From positions 372,001-436,000 of the forward strand of contig JAALGZ010000007.1 of the NCBI GenBank assembly GCA_015227615.1: a DNA stretch of 64,000 bases. The letters are read 5' to 3'. Positions 35,646 to 47,013 of the stretch are shown here, one piece after another. The stretch's first letter is position 1. Every line of letters begins with the position of its first letter. Below the pieces are notes generated by a model. The model ran no database searches. It saw nothing but the letters and a program-made list of their open reading frames with translations, and was not told the origin of the DNA. The translations under genes were made by a program, and so were the position numbers. This DNA is from Labyrinthula sp. Ha (Eukaryota > Sar > Bigyra > Labyrinthulida > Labyrinthulaceae).

Positions 35646-36933
35646 TTATTGGAAATAAGTTCCTAATTCTTTCAGTAAGGCTTTAAACTGATCTGAAGAC
35701 TTATACCTTTCAAAGCTATCATTCTCCATGATATCAACTAAAAGTTCTTTTGCTTCACCAAACATTTCTGGATGAAAATTTCTTGTCTTATATGCTGCTA
35801 TTAAATCAGTTCTCGTAGCTGCGCTCATAGAGATCTCTCGTTCTGAATTACTCAGGACAAAATTCTCGCAAATTGATTTACACTGAGATCTTATATATAT
35901 ACTCTTTTTTTCACGCAGTTGAGCTATATTAATTTTTAAAGCTCTTAAAACATCGGTTTTGGTTTTTCTTTTTGCATAATCTTCTAAATTTTCTACTTGT
36001 GTTAAAAACTCTATATTCTCAGCTGAAAACTCTTCACGACAAAACTCCGTAAAAGATTCTCTTCCTGCCGGATGACGACGAAAAGTGCTAAAGTCTATTT
36101 TACTTCCAAACACTTTTATGGCAAACTCAGATAACACACTTCTTTCATCAGCAAATAATGCTCTAAAGTCATTTTTCTGCACAACAACACAAGAACAATC
36201 TGATGATGCTCGAAGAGTAACACCGGGAGGTTTACTAGTGACCAAACTAACCTCACCAAAATAAGTACCTGGATTACATTGCTTTAAAACTTTTCCCTCG
36301 TATAAAACCTCTAATTTTCCTCTCGTTAAAACATGAAATCCTTGATTGGCCCCAATTTTTCCTTTCTCAAATATTAAATCCCCTTCTCTGTAAGTAACAA
36401 ATTTAGAGAGTAGGCCTAATAGGTAAATCTTCTGACGTGAAACTCCATCAAAGAGATGCATCTTTCTAAACAGATCTTTAGCACTAAACTTTTCAAAGGC
36501 AACTCTTTGCATTTGCCTACCTAAATCACCTGTCAAGTTTATAAACTTATCTAAATTACTTCGAGCTAATTTCAATAGCATGCAATCTTCTAAACAAGTC
36601 GCCTAAGTAATTAGAAAAAGCTCAAAAACTTACAGTGCAATCATAAACTGCTTTTGGATCAACTAGAATTGCTTCGTCTCCAAAAATACTGCCCATATTG
36701 CTCAAACGAGTTAACTCTACAGCTTCGAGAAGTTCGTCTTCTAAAGTCATCACAACTTTTCCGGTTATAACTATGTACATCGCTGCTGCTCTTTCTCCAT
36801 GTTTATACACAGTAGAGCCTCCCGGTAAATCTTTCATTGTAAACAAAAGCTCCAACTTCGCAAGTAAATCTTCATGAAAGTGTGAAAATAAGGAAAGGTA
36901 CTGTAAGGGATTTTTTCCCTTTGGTGGTGACAT
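35646..36933 (-). CDS. Two cyclic-nucleotide-binding-like domains plus RGS domain, one 31-nt intron
   Basis: Exons 36933-36634 and 36602-35646 encode 418 aa. Residues about 15-130 and 135-250 are cNBD folds: SIFGDEAIL and GTYFGEVSLV mark the phosphate-binding cassettes. The rest, from about 270, is an RGS domain (FTEFCREEFSAENIEFL, then ATRTDLIAAY and DIMENDSFERYKSSDQF). RGS domains speed GTP hydrolysis by G-alpha subunits, so the arrangement suggests G-protein signalling joined to a second-messenger sensor. Both cassettes lack the Arg that binds the cyclic phosphate (PKAVYDC and KPPGVTL in place of the usual PRAAT), so cAMP/cGMP binding is doubtful. No membrane segment or kinase is seen. The ATG at 36933 is the first in frame. 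Confidence 0.88.
36603..36633 (-). other. 31-nt intron in the cNBD-RGS gene
   Basis: gtaagttttt...attacttag, phase 0. Splicing completes the last strand of the first cNBD (VYDCT joined to ATCLEDCMLLKL). Confidence 0.9.
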
Positions 36934-37025
36934 TACAAATACTTTTGTTTGAATATGAAAGAGATATATTGGTAAGAAATTTTGAAAATTGTGTATCAGT
37001 TTTATATTATTATACTTTCTATTTT

Positions 37026-37202
37026 ATGTCAGGTATGTTTGAATTCAGCTGGGAAGGTTCGTTAAAATCCGCTTCTGTATTTTGGTTTTATTGTCTAAGA
37101 ATGTTCTTGTTCAGAAAAACTGAGTTGTTGTCAAAAATACAGTATCGAACAATATCCAGTAAGATTCAGGGACAGCATCTTGCTGAAGATATGATTGGAT
37201 AA
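37026..37202 (+). CDS. 58-aa ORF with one hydrophobic segment, divergent from cNBD-RGS
   Basis: The ATG lies 92 bp from the start of the divergent gene, a spacing like the other head-to-head pairs here. The peptide starts MSGMFEFSWEGSLKSA, has one hydrophobic stretch (VFWFYCLRMFLF) and a basic, hydrophilic C-terminal half ending HLAEDMIG. Composition is less biased than in the nearby chance ORFs. It could be a small membrane protein. No family is recognised, and an acceptor-like site (attttatgtcag) overlaps the start, so it might instead be a second exon. Confidence 0.3.
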   Translation: MSGMFEFSWEGSLKSASVFWFYCLRMFLFRKTELLSKIQYRTISSKIQGQHLAEDMIG

Positions 37203-38800
37203 ATATATCGGGATTTATGTATTCATGTGTGCGGATATCATATAGATTATCCCCAATATTATATTAAGAACCTGATTCCAGCATGATATATTCACTACTT
37301 GATTAATTCAAATGAGTTAACTGTAAATGTTAAATTATACTGATTTTTTTAAGTAGTAAAAGTAGAGTAAGATTAATGGAGTACTCTTAACACTTAGTAT
37401 AGTAACGATCAGAAAGCAATTGCATAATTTTCATTCCCGTGTGTCATATATATATGATAGTTACACTGCGTTTCTCGTGTGAAATAAGAACACTTTACAT
37501 TTTTGAAGAAAAATATTATTAGAATAATATATCATGCTTTATTTCTTGAAACAAGACTATTTTTTCTACACTTAAACCTAGCCCATCGCTTCAATAGATA
37601 CTAGATTGGTTGCATAAATTATTATTCTTGCTTTATGAATTTTTCTATTGTCCTGTTGCTTAGATTTTGAGCACTGAAAAACCACTTAGTCTGAGTTATT
37701 TCATCAGTTTACGGATGATTGCAAGTTGCAGAAACACTACGTTTATTAGAATTTTACTACTCTAAGTAAGTAGCTCGCCTTTGGTACAGGTAGTAAGTAT
37801 TTATTGCTCAAAGTCAATCCCTCTTGTTCTTTTGCAGCGGATATCCGTTCTATCAAGAAGCCTCTTTGGCTCATGCACAGGAATCATTGGATAAAAACAG
37901 GTTAAACATTCAAAGCGTAGGCATTTTCTCGGGTTTCAAGTAGACTGTCTTGAGTTAGCTCTTACCCTTGACAAATTATATATAATTACATTAGTCTACT
38001 CTAATTGAAGCCTTCGAATTAATATCATAGACAAAGTTCTTAGCCAAGTGTAGAAATATTTATGGGCTTTTTAACTTACTCTACCTGATAAATGTAGCCG
38101 AGATTTAATGCAATTCTTTTTTCGTATGAATCACAAACAGGAGGCTTTCATGCACCGGTAAGGATACTGCCAGAAGCAATTCACTCTCTCAAAGATCCAA
38201 ACAAGCAAGAAAATGAAAACCAATAAAATAAGTGGCAAGGAAAATTTTTTAATTGCATATTCGGATTATATAGAAACATACGGAAGCAAAGGAGGTAAGC
38301 ATGTTGAGTTGATCAACCACATAAAGTGAGAGTGGCCATTACTACGTTGTGGTTTAGCAAAACTCCACTTTCATTTTAACCACCACAATAGAAAAATGAA
38401 AATTGAAACACGTAGTTTGGGTTAAAGTCAAAAAAAGGTTTATTATCTGGCTAATTTATATTCTGCTTAAGATCTTTGGGTCGTTAACTTCAGAATCAGA
38501 ATAATCCATCTTAATTTTGATTTTCTTGGTCCATGTGCTAACTTAAAATAGTTAGCATTCTCTACTATGATGAATAAAAAAAGGAATCCTTTATTATTCT
38601 TAAGAAAACCCCTTGTAACGCGTTTCTTGATACGATCATATGGAGCGTTGCACCGAGTATTGGTTTCGGTGAGTTATGAAGAAAAAAGATATATTTCTGT
38701 ATATTTTCACTACACAGCTTAGATTCTAAGATCTTTCGTGGTGAAATCTACTTCCTCATCTCACGAAAACTTTAATTAAGGGATTTCTATTTGTCCTTGA
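37203..38800. other. Gene-free stretch
   Basis: AT-rich with nothing recognised. Confidence 0.45.
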
Positions 38801-39600
38801 TGGAGCTCTAACGAGCTAAGGCCACATGACATGTTTCATATGGAAGCTGTTGAGGATCAACCGGACCATTTCAATAGATATATCCCATGCGGAACAGAGA
38901 AAATATATGATTTGCAAAAGCTGAAAAAGCTCTAAACAAGAGAAACTGTACTACTCTAGATACACAGTTCCAACATGGTACCAGAACTATATGCTGTAGC
39001 TGCAACTAGGTATAGGGTTTAATAAGAACTATCAATCATTATTTGATAATTATTTTGTTTCTGTTTATCAATAAAAGAATTGTGGTTTTGCTTTTCATCA
39101 AGTGATTCTGATTTTATTCTGATTATCACTTGATTATCAATAATAAACTGAGCCATGTGGCCCTGTACCAAACGGCTCAAGAACATATACTTGGTTTATG
39201 CATCGTATAAGACTTCACATAAAAAGGTCATTTAGGGCGGAAACAATGCGGTAACAGAATCGAGTACGGCCATATGCACCGTATTTCAAAGAATTTCATA
39301 CGGTTGCAACATGAAATATAAATGTTTTGGTTGCTTGGACCAAGGACATGTGTTTGAATTTATTGCTGATATTGAATTAACTTTCAATAATCAAAATCAA
39401 TGGTTAGGGAAATTTCAAAATTAATCAATAAGAGAAATATCGTTAAATTTCTTATTTGAAGAATCATCAATAAATCAAATCCAACCCGTAGCTGCAACAA
39501 AGTGACAATAGAGTTTTGCTTACGCTGTAACACCAATTCCACAAGGCTGCGTGCTCTTGATCTATTGAAAGGAAGTAAGGATGCATATATATAGTGAGAT
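38800..39600 (+). mobile_element. Possible Copia-type LTR element fossil (gag region)
   Basis: A primer-binding-like tggtaccagaac lies at about 38976. A retroviral-type zinc-knuckle remnant (CFGCLDQGH) is readable near 39323-39350. The rest is heavily decayed, with many breaks, so the copy is old. No LTRs could be delimited. Confidence 0.35.
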
Positions 39601-42600
39601 AATCAAATCATTAAGAGTAGAGAGTTATGAGCCTAAACTAGCTGGAAGTTGCCTAAAATATGCTGAAACTAACCAATATGTACCCTAATACCTTGGTACA
39701 GCTTCTTTAACAGAATGCCTCCAGCTTGCCTCATATTTTTTTTGAATTCTGCAAGATATAGAAAAGAGCAACAGAACTTATAATCAATAGACATTTAGCT
39801 CTCACCTGAAACATATTGCTATCTCTTGGTGTGACTTTGTAAAACATATGCAGATCTCTTTTTGAGCACTGGGATATATGAGATGCGAAACAGGTTCAAA
39901 ACTCATTTATTGCACTGTAATTGCAAGTCGCCTTTCAATAGTTCTATTCTTGAAGGGGAACGTATGTTCTTCAGCGTGTCTGCACCATGCAACATTGCAA
40001 CCATGTATAGCCTTAAGGCATGTAGTAATATTTCTCCCCTAAGTTAGGCATGTTGCAACACTTTCTTTGGTAACCAAATTTTGACAGTAATATGCACACC
40101 TTCCCAATTCTACTACGTTATTATTACATCATATTTTAATTTTATCTGGCTAAAAATTTTCAATAATAACACATTTCTTAGTCTTTCTTTTTATGGTGGC
40201 TAGGTAGAAAAAATAGCTTGTTTAGTCTTTCTCTTCCATGTTCTCGGTCAACTCCTTAGAATAGGTATATGAAAGTGTGTCAATTTTATGGTAGTATACA
40301 TAGGAAAAGGAATGTATGCTCTTGTGGAGTGTCACACATTGACCGATAACCATTTCTGTTAGATTTATATAATCATCTCCGGATATTTCACCCAATCAAT
40401 GTTTATTATTACTTGCAGAAGATTACGCGATGATATTTGATTTCAATTTTTCTTCTATTATTATCAATTATATTGAGTTTACCGAAATTAGAGTTACCTT
40501 GGATTTATAACACTTAATTAAGAGATACCATGTCATTATCATAAGGTTATGTGGATTTCTTAGTAGCTTCTTCATTATATGCAATGAGCCAATATGCATA
40601 ATGTGATTAAATTACCATATGCATGGTTTCTTAATAGTCATCTCTTGTAATCAATAATTACCTCAAGCTGAAAAGGTAAAGTGTATTGACTAGGAATAGC
40701 GGTGTCGTACTGGTACTAGTAGAGACCCCCCCTCCCAATACTTCCTCTTTGCTTTGGCATCTTCCAGCAAATTCCGGGTCATTCTAGAAGTAGCAACCGC
40801 TATAATAAAGTGAAGAGCACGTCGAATAAGGACTGGTAGATTATATCTATGAAGTAGCTACCTCAACAAAATAAAATACTGAGGAAAAAGATAACTTTAA
40901 GAAGCAACTTTCAAGAAGTTGATTTCTTGGCTTTTCAGGTTAATGGTATAAAGAAAGGTCTTAATAATTCCATGTACCTGGGATACTACTACTCCACTCT
41001 ATAAAGAGATTTTCTGATTTATCCTGTTTAAACTCATTTTCTCACCTTCCTCATTGAAAATCTCAGTACAGAAACGCAGTTTTCAATTGAAGTGAAGTAA
41101 ACGTACAACTATTCACATCTAACCAGCGTATTAAATAAATTCCAATCCCTGCAACATAATGTCAAACCCCGGTGAGTTTATCTTAATCACATGCCGAAAG
41201 TCACCCAAATTAGCATTAATAGTTTGTTAGAGTCCAAAAGGAAATAGCGTAAGTTTCTTTTGTTGGAAACATGTTGAAGAATTTCTATCGTTATAATTGT
41301 TTATCTTGAATTAAGCTGAGCTAAATTTTCCTCTTCTGATTATAGCTAGAAATAAATTTGATTAAAAAAAAAATATATTCCATCAAAATAATGTTCGTTA
41401 ACCAATAAATTTCGACAAGCTTAGGCTAATGAAGATCGGTATCCAGGATCATCGGTTCAAGAATTATATCTCCGCTCTCTAAGTTTTATACAAGAATTTT
41501 CATATAATGTTTAAGCGCGATTCTAGTGAATTCTTCATGTAAGAAATGACCTTTAGGAGTGCGGTGTTTTATTCAGCATGATTAAAGTTAAAGAATTCTA
41601 CAATTTCGTGAAAAAAAGGATCTTCCCAAAGAAAATTGTTAACTAACCTTCTTCCTCCGAAACTATGATTCTTCGATGATGTAACAATTAAAAAGGAACC
41701 CAAGTTTTCTACTCACAATATATTACAAAGAGGTGCACTTCATTACAGTACACCCCTTTTGCCTTATACCAACAATCTATTCTAGGCATAGGTGCTTGCC
41801 ACTATTGTTTTATCCACGCCAAAACTAGTGAGTTTGTATCAATAAGTCGTTGATAATGAATGTAACAAAAGAAAAGCAAAAAAGTTTATCCAAGGAAGAA
41901 GATGCGGACACTGACAAAAAATGTGTCTGCCACTGACACAGGTATTTTTTTGAGTTTGGTTCAGTAAGTTTGAATCACTTTGCAAAATCTTATAGAAACC
42001 TTAATTCCACCTCAGAACTTAAAATTTTCTTAATTGCCTCTTCAACAAAACACGATTAACAGTGTTTTGCCTCACGCAAAAGTTATATCTACGTGGGAGG
42101 GTACTACAGCACCATGTTCATCAGTGATGCTTAATATAGATGGTTTTAATAGCTAGTGTACTAATACTAGTGTGTAAGATTATTTTTGACAAAAAGAGTT
42201 AAGGAATAATCCGATATCTCAACTCTTTAGAAATGAAACTTCACAACCATATTTTCTTCTAGGTAGGACACCAAAACGGTGCGGACCCTAGCTTAAGAGC
42301 ATGTGAAATCATTATAACAGTCTTCCAAAGGGATTTATAACCCTGGTACATTTTAGCGAAGAAAAAAGAAACTATTAGTATAAACTAATATGCTAAAGGA
42401 ACCCAAGTTAACTGATTAAAGGCAACGATCAAAGTACTTATTAAACTAACAGAGCTTTTATTAACCAACTAAGCTGCTCTAGGGCACCGAATTCAGGTAA
42501 AGAGGCTGTTAGATCTTAATTTTATAATATATTCTATCTGTCGCACAGAGGATTTTGAACAAACTACATAACCTAGTGTTCATCAGCCAGGCAGCACCAG

Positions 42601-42800
42601 ACAAATGTTTCAAACATTTGAGTGGAAGACTTAAATTTATTTCATGTACGCTTTAATGACTAAAGAAATAAAGCTGGTTAGAAAGGTTACAATGAAAAGA
42701 ATAAGTTTTGGTTACAAGAGGTAAAAATTCGTAGCAACTAGGAAAACATTTTCAAGTGTTCACTGCGCTTGGAGCGTCTACTTGGAGTGAGGCTCCAACA
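39600..42800. other. Gene desert
   Basis: About 3.2 kb, AT-rich. Short C-tracts (near 40727) and A/T runs only; no supported gene. Confidence 0.45.
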
Positions 42801-42929
42801 TAATGTGTGAAGTATAATTTAATTATTGTGGGTCTTAGCAGAGCTAAAGGCCAAAAGAATGAGATGTTCTCGAAACATCATTTAAATATCCTCTTCAGGA
42901 GTTGGGTCCTTGGTAGAAGAGCTGATAGC

Positions 42930-43190
42930 CTGAAATCAGTGGTACATCAAAATGGTGATGGTTGGAAAGGCAACCCTTGCAGACCACACAGTTGAGCCGA
43001 TAGGAAATAGAAAAGGGAACTTGGAAGTGTTGAAGAATAGAGTAGTATTGCCTTTTCCAAGCTATGAATACTGCAAAACTATAATATCCACGTCTAATTT
43101 TGACTGGAACTTTTTCTTAAGAAGAAACAAACTTCCAAAAACTGGCTTCATCTATGAAGTTCATGCTCAATCGCCTTCTTGGTTATGTAT
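42930..43190 (+). mobile_element. Possible Copia-type fossil fragment (protease/pre-integrase region)
   Basis: A short frame reads VGKATLADHTVEPIGN then NLEVLKNRVVLPFPS, resembling the variable end of a Copia protease, where a G-N-G core is followed by LKNVLYVP. It is broken and isolated, so an old fragment. The identification rests on this one motif. Confidence 0.3.
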
Positions 43191-43199
43191 AACCTAATT

Positions 43200-44114
43200 T
43201 TGAAAGTTTTCAAAAGATATCCTGTAAATGTTGTATTTGTCTTTGTGAGGAAACTTAGAAAACCAAAGGAACACCTAGGACCTGTTTGTTGAAAACAATC
43301 CCCTGTTTTTATCGCGTACATTGAGAAACTCAATTCGAGGAACATTCAAGACCCGTGGATTATTATAATGAGCTGACAAATTTTATTTTGAAGCAAGAAC
43401 ATTGAAAAATAGGAGTGCTCCGCAAGATTGTGCGCATTTCTTCCTCCTCCTTAACCAGAAGTATGCTTAAGAGAGCACGTGATGATATAAGTGACGAAAG
43501 GATCATTTTGGTTAGTTTTTTTACAAACCTAGTATTAAACCAATAAAAAAGAATAAGTATATTCACTTAGTTAAAAAAAATCAGATCTGCGCCTTGACTG
43601 AAAAACAAAGAATAGTTCAGGTTGATCTTCTTGCATAACACCGAAAAATTTGGGGTTCAATATTTTTTGAAAATTGAGTTACCAGAAGCAGTTACAAATG
43701 TTGCCTTCTCATAGATACCCGATATCTATTGCTTGCACATTCCCCGTATCGAAAGTTAATAACACAATTATCTTTTCAAACTCTTTAATTTGCATCTTAT
43801 TTCTTAATATCAGACCAGAACCAAGTTTTCTCAAAGAGTTATAAAAGATATTCTGTTTCTTACAGCCTAACTAAGGACAAGCTGTTACCCTTTTTAAGAT
43901 ATACCAATCGAAGTGATGAAATCTATTTGGATCAATTTCATGTTCTATTTGACTTATTCAAGTCTCATTTGCAACAGGAACCCTGCTAATGAGTAAGTTG
44001 TTGAGAATTTATGACCAAGAATTCTATATAGCAAAAAAACTAGAAATATCTTGCTGTAAGACAATAAAGAGTTAAGCCCCTTAAGCATGTAAGTAAAACA
44101 CGACAAAATGAAAT
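43200..44114. other. Gene-free stretch
   Basis: About 0.9 kb downstream of the PLD-like gene; nothing recognised. Confidence 0.45.
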
Positions 44115-46901
44115 TTAGAAGACAAGCGCATTATAGTTCTTGGAAACAGTATAACTTTCTACTTCAACGCTAAAGATTTGAGTTTCGTTAATCTTTGGCT
44201 TAAGCGTTCCTGAAACTTTGTGAAACTCAACCGGATACTCCATCAAATGTCCCAGCATGCCTGGCTTTCCAGTATCATAGCTTATGGAATTGTCTTCGGC
44301 CTGCTTTCTAATCTTATTGATACACCGAGATAAATTTGGATCTAAATAGATGCTGTAATCAAAGCTGGAACCAGAATTTGCAGCACCAAGATGTTGAGAC
44401 CACAGCTGAACGCGATAGGCTTTAATTAAATTATTTTCAGCTCGGAAATCAGCCACAACTACACCTAATCCAGAGTCATACCGCCCTGTTAGGCCGGTTT
44501 CAGAAAAGTCTGTAGATGATGCCAGAAAGTATTTATCATCTACAATACAAATATTTGACTTGATAAGAATTGGTATTTTTTCTTCTCCATTGGAGGGTAA
44601 ATTTACTTTATTTCCCAATGACAAGACAGAAATATAGTCTGAAATATTCATATCTTGTGTTCCTGTTTGGGTCTGTATTTTGTATATCAATTGAAATATG
44701 TAGCTCAAGGTATTATATTGAATTCTAATCTTTGTTTTAACTTCCAGATCGTTCAAGTCGCCTTCTGGGTATATCGAGAGAAGTAAGTAAACATGAAATG
44801 GTTCTCTAGCTTTCATTTTATCGCATATTTTTCTTGCAAGTATAGCAGGAATCATATTTTCTCCTCCGTATTTAGAAGAAATTCCCTCCAAATCCCCAAT
44901 AGAACCTGTTAAACGTTCTGTTTCAATATAAATAAAGTCTGCTGCTTTTAGAATAAGAAACTCCAGAGACTTCAACAGTGAATTATCGACATTTTGCTCA
45001 AAAAACCTCCCTACTCTTGGAAATTCAATCCCTTTACTTAACTTGTAACTATTGCTGCTTCCAGTTCTTAAGATTTGAATAAAACTTGCTTTGTATCCCA
45101 TTTTCCTTTTATCCAGCGCAAGACCACCATCATCACCCATGAGAATGTCATCATCGTCTTCATCTCCAGCATTATTACCGAAACCAGTGTTTTTTTCAAT
45201 TAATTTTTCATGCATGTTGTCTCGATTTTTCCGAAAAAGATTCTTCCACAAGGTGCGTTTATTGATGGCTCTTCCAAACCCGTTGACACGCAATTTCCCT
45301 TTCAGCTTTCTTACTGTCAGCCTACTTGTGATAGACAAGTTCCCTGATTTAACTTGAAGCGCCCATCTCTCGAAAAACACCTGCAAAGCATCAATTGCTG
45401 GAGCACCTGCAACTCTTAAGTAAATATCTTGCCATGGTTGCCGTATTGATGCTCGCGGATTGGAAGAGTTAAAAAAGTCACTTGCATGTACACCATTCAA
45501 ACTCTGAAACAGATTTTTATCACAGTCATCATACCTCCCAGTGGTTATATCTACTCCACCAAGAAAAGCCCAAACCTCGTTCATTCTTTTCGACTTCTTC
45601 TTATTGAGTCTTAAACTAACGTTCGTCGTTTCAGGAGAATCTAAAACTATAACGGAGTCTCTGTAATCGAATAATTTGGGCATCTGCGTATTATGAGGTT
45701 TCAAAGTTTTTAAATACGACTTTGATTTTGACTTTACACAAACTACTTTTGAATCTTTAAAGAAACTGTAGGTCTCCTTACAAAAAGTGTCGCGTATTAG
45801 TGAAGGAATTCTGCCATCAGAGGATTCAGCTTTCAGTTTTCGGGTCTTAGTAGAGTTTTCAAATAGCATCACCAACACACATACCCCATCACTAGCTCTT
45901 TGCTTTAAGAGCTCACCAATTGTCGGTTCAGTGGCTGCCCCAGGTCCAGCACGAATTAGTTTCAGATTTATGTTGAGAGACCATGTGCTGATACAGATAA
46001 AGTGTTCAGCTTTCTTTATTGCTTTTGATAAGTCTCTATAACAGGATTGAGCGTATAAAATTTTGCTTGAATCAATTGGTATTCCAGGTAAAACACCAGA
46101 AGTTCCAGGTTGATGAGCTGACATATAGATAACAAAATTTTCATCATAACGGGGAGGGAAATAATTATTATGAAAAACACGTTTGCAATCATCTTCACTG
46201 AGATCCTCTGCAAAGTTAAAATAGTTAACTAGAGATCTTAACTGGGGGTTTCGTGCATTTCTTCTGACCATTAACGCTTGTTTTGCAAGATCTGAGATAA
46301 AAATATGCTGAGGAAGAAAACGAACCTGAAAATTTATAGATCCGTAAGGTCCAAGCGTTTTATGCTTTTTCTTTTTCTCCTGCATCCAATTCCCTGTAAT
46401 ATCTGTCAAGTTGACTTTCTGTGAGTTATTAAAAGAAAGAGGAAATTCTCCAGAAAAGCCAGTATGAGAGCTCATCTCATTTATGATATCCTCTGCATCG
46501 ATAATAACTTCTCCTAAGATTACTTCCTTTTTCGATGTTCTATGGAACACTCGGAGAACAAGGGACTGCGCACTTGAACACATGAAGCGTGAGAATCGCT
46601 CATTGAAAATTGCTCTTGTTGTATTTAACTTTGTTTTAGTGCAAAATAATAATATTTTTCTATTTAGTTTTGTTTTTAAATATATCTGAACGCAAGGATT
46701 ACATAGGCCACGGAGACTACCACAAAATTTGTGAAGGACCTTTCCAAAGTTGTGAGACTGGGCCTTTCTTGGAATTATGGTGCCTACGCCAATAGACTTC
46801 CTTTTCAACCCCGTAACAGCATTTATTCGAACGTCCAAGTTTCCATATAACATTGGTGTCGATCCATTTGCATGATTATTTGCATGATTATTTGCATTCA
46901 T
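44115..46901 (-). CDS. C2-phospholipase D family protein with both HKD catalytic motifs lost
   Basis: A single exon of 928 aa. The N-terminus carries an (NNHA)-type repeat, then a C2-like domain (about 20-215; GNLDVRINAVTGL, VLGE-type strands) that in plant PLDs binds Ca2+ and lipid. The two PLD halves follow: FICISTWSLNINLKLIR, TIGELLKQRASDGVCVLV, AFLGGVDITTGRYDD and PWQDIYLRVAG in the first; DFIYIETERL and ILIKSNICIVDDKYFLASS in the second. In plant PLD the motif is H-x-K-x4-D. Here the first site reads FDYRDSVIVLD, so His and Lys become Arg and Ser. The second reads IKSNICIVDD, with Lys and Asn. Asp is kept in both. The frame is intact over 2.8 kb, so the gene is maintained. I infer a catalytically dead lipid-binding scaffold. 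It is divergent from NBP35. Confidence 0.9.
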   Translation of the reverse strand: MNANNHANNHANGSTPMLYGNLDVRINAVTGLKRKSIGVGTIIPRKAQSHNFGKVLHKFCGSLRGLCNPCVQIYLKTKLNRKILLFCTKTKLNTTRAIFNERFSRFMCSSAQSLVLRVFHRTSKKEVILGEVIIDAEDIINEMSSHTGFSGEFPLSFNNSQKVNLTDITGNWMQEKKKKHKTLGPYGSINFQVRFLPQHIFISDLAKQALMVRRNARNPQLRSLVNYFNFAEDLSEDDCKRVFHNNYFPPRYDENFVIYMSAHQPGTSGVLPGIPIDSSKILYAQSCYRDLSKAIKKAEHFICISTWSLNINLKLIRAGPGAATEPTIGELLKQRASDGVCVLVMLFENSTKTRKLKAESSDGRIPSLIRDTFCKETYSFFKDSKVVCVKSKSKSYLKTLKPHNTQMPKLFDYRDSVIVLDSPETTNVSLRLNKKKSKRMNEVWAFLGGVDITTGRYDDCDKNLFQSLNGVHASDFFNSSNPRASIRQPWQDIYLRVAGAPAIDALQVFFERWALQVKSGNLSITSRLTVRKLKGKLRVNGFGRAINKRTLWKNLFRKNRDNMHEKLIEKNTGFGNNAGDEDDDDILMGDDGGLALDKRKMGYKASFIQILRTGSSNSYKLSKGIEFPRVGRFFEQNVDNSLLKSLEFLILKAADFIYIETERLTGSIGDLEGISSKYGGENMIPAILARKICDKMKAREPFHVYLLLSIYPEGDLNDLEVKTKIRIQYNTLSYIFQLIYKIQTQTGTQDMNISDYISVLSLGNKVNLPSNGEEKIPILIKSNICIVDDKYFLASSTDFSETGLTGRYDSGLGVVVADFRAENNLIKAYRVQLWSQHLGAANSGSSFDYSIYLDPNLSRCINKIRKQAEDNSISYDTGKPGMLGHLMEYPVEFHKVSGTLKPKINETQIFSVEVESYTVSKNYNALVF

Positions 46902-47013
46902 CTGTTTTAATTTATTTATGTGAATCTCACAAATTTGCTTTCACGAAAGTAAAACGAGAAATGGGCTACATAACCCATCTTGAACCCAAAAGTTATTCTC
47001 GAAAAGAAGAAAA
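46902..47013. promoter_or_regulatory. Shared divergent promoter region
   Basis: Only 112 bp separate the start codons of the PLD-like gene and NBP35, so both 5' UTRs and promoters must fit here. I see no TATA box at a convincing place and no clear motif. Confidence 0.5.

Noticed and set aside
42807-42995. 62-codon plus-strand ORF next to the Copia-like segment
   Set aside because: No motif of its own; it merely overlaps the possible fossil.
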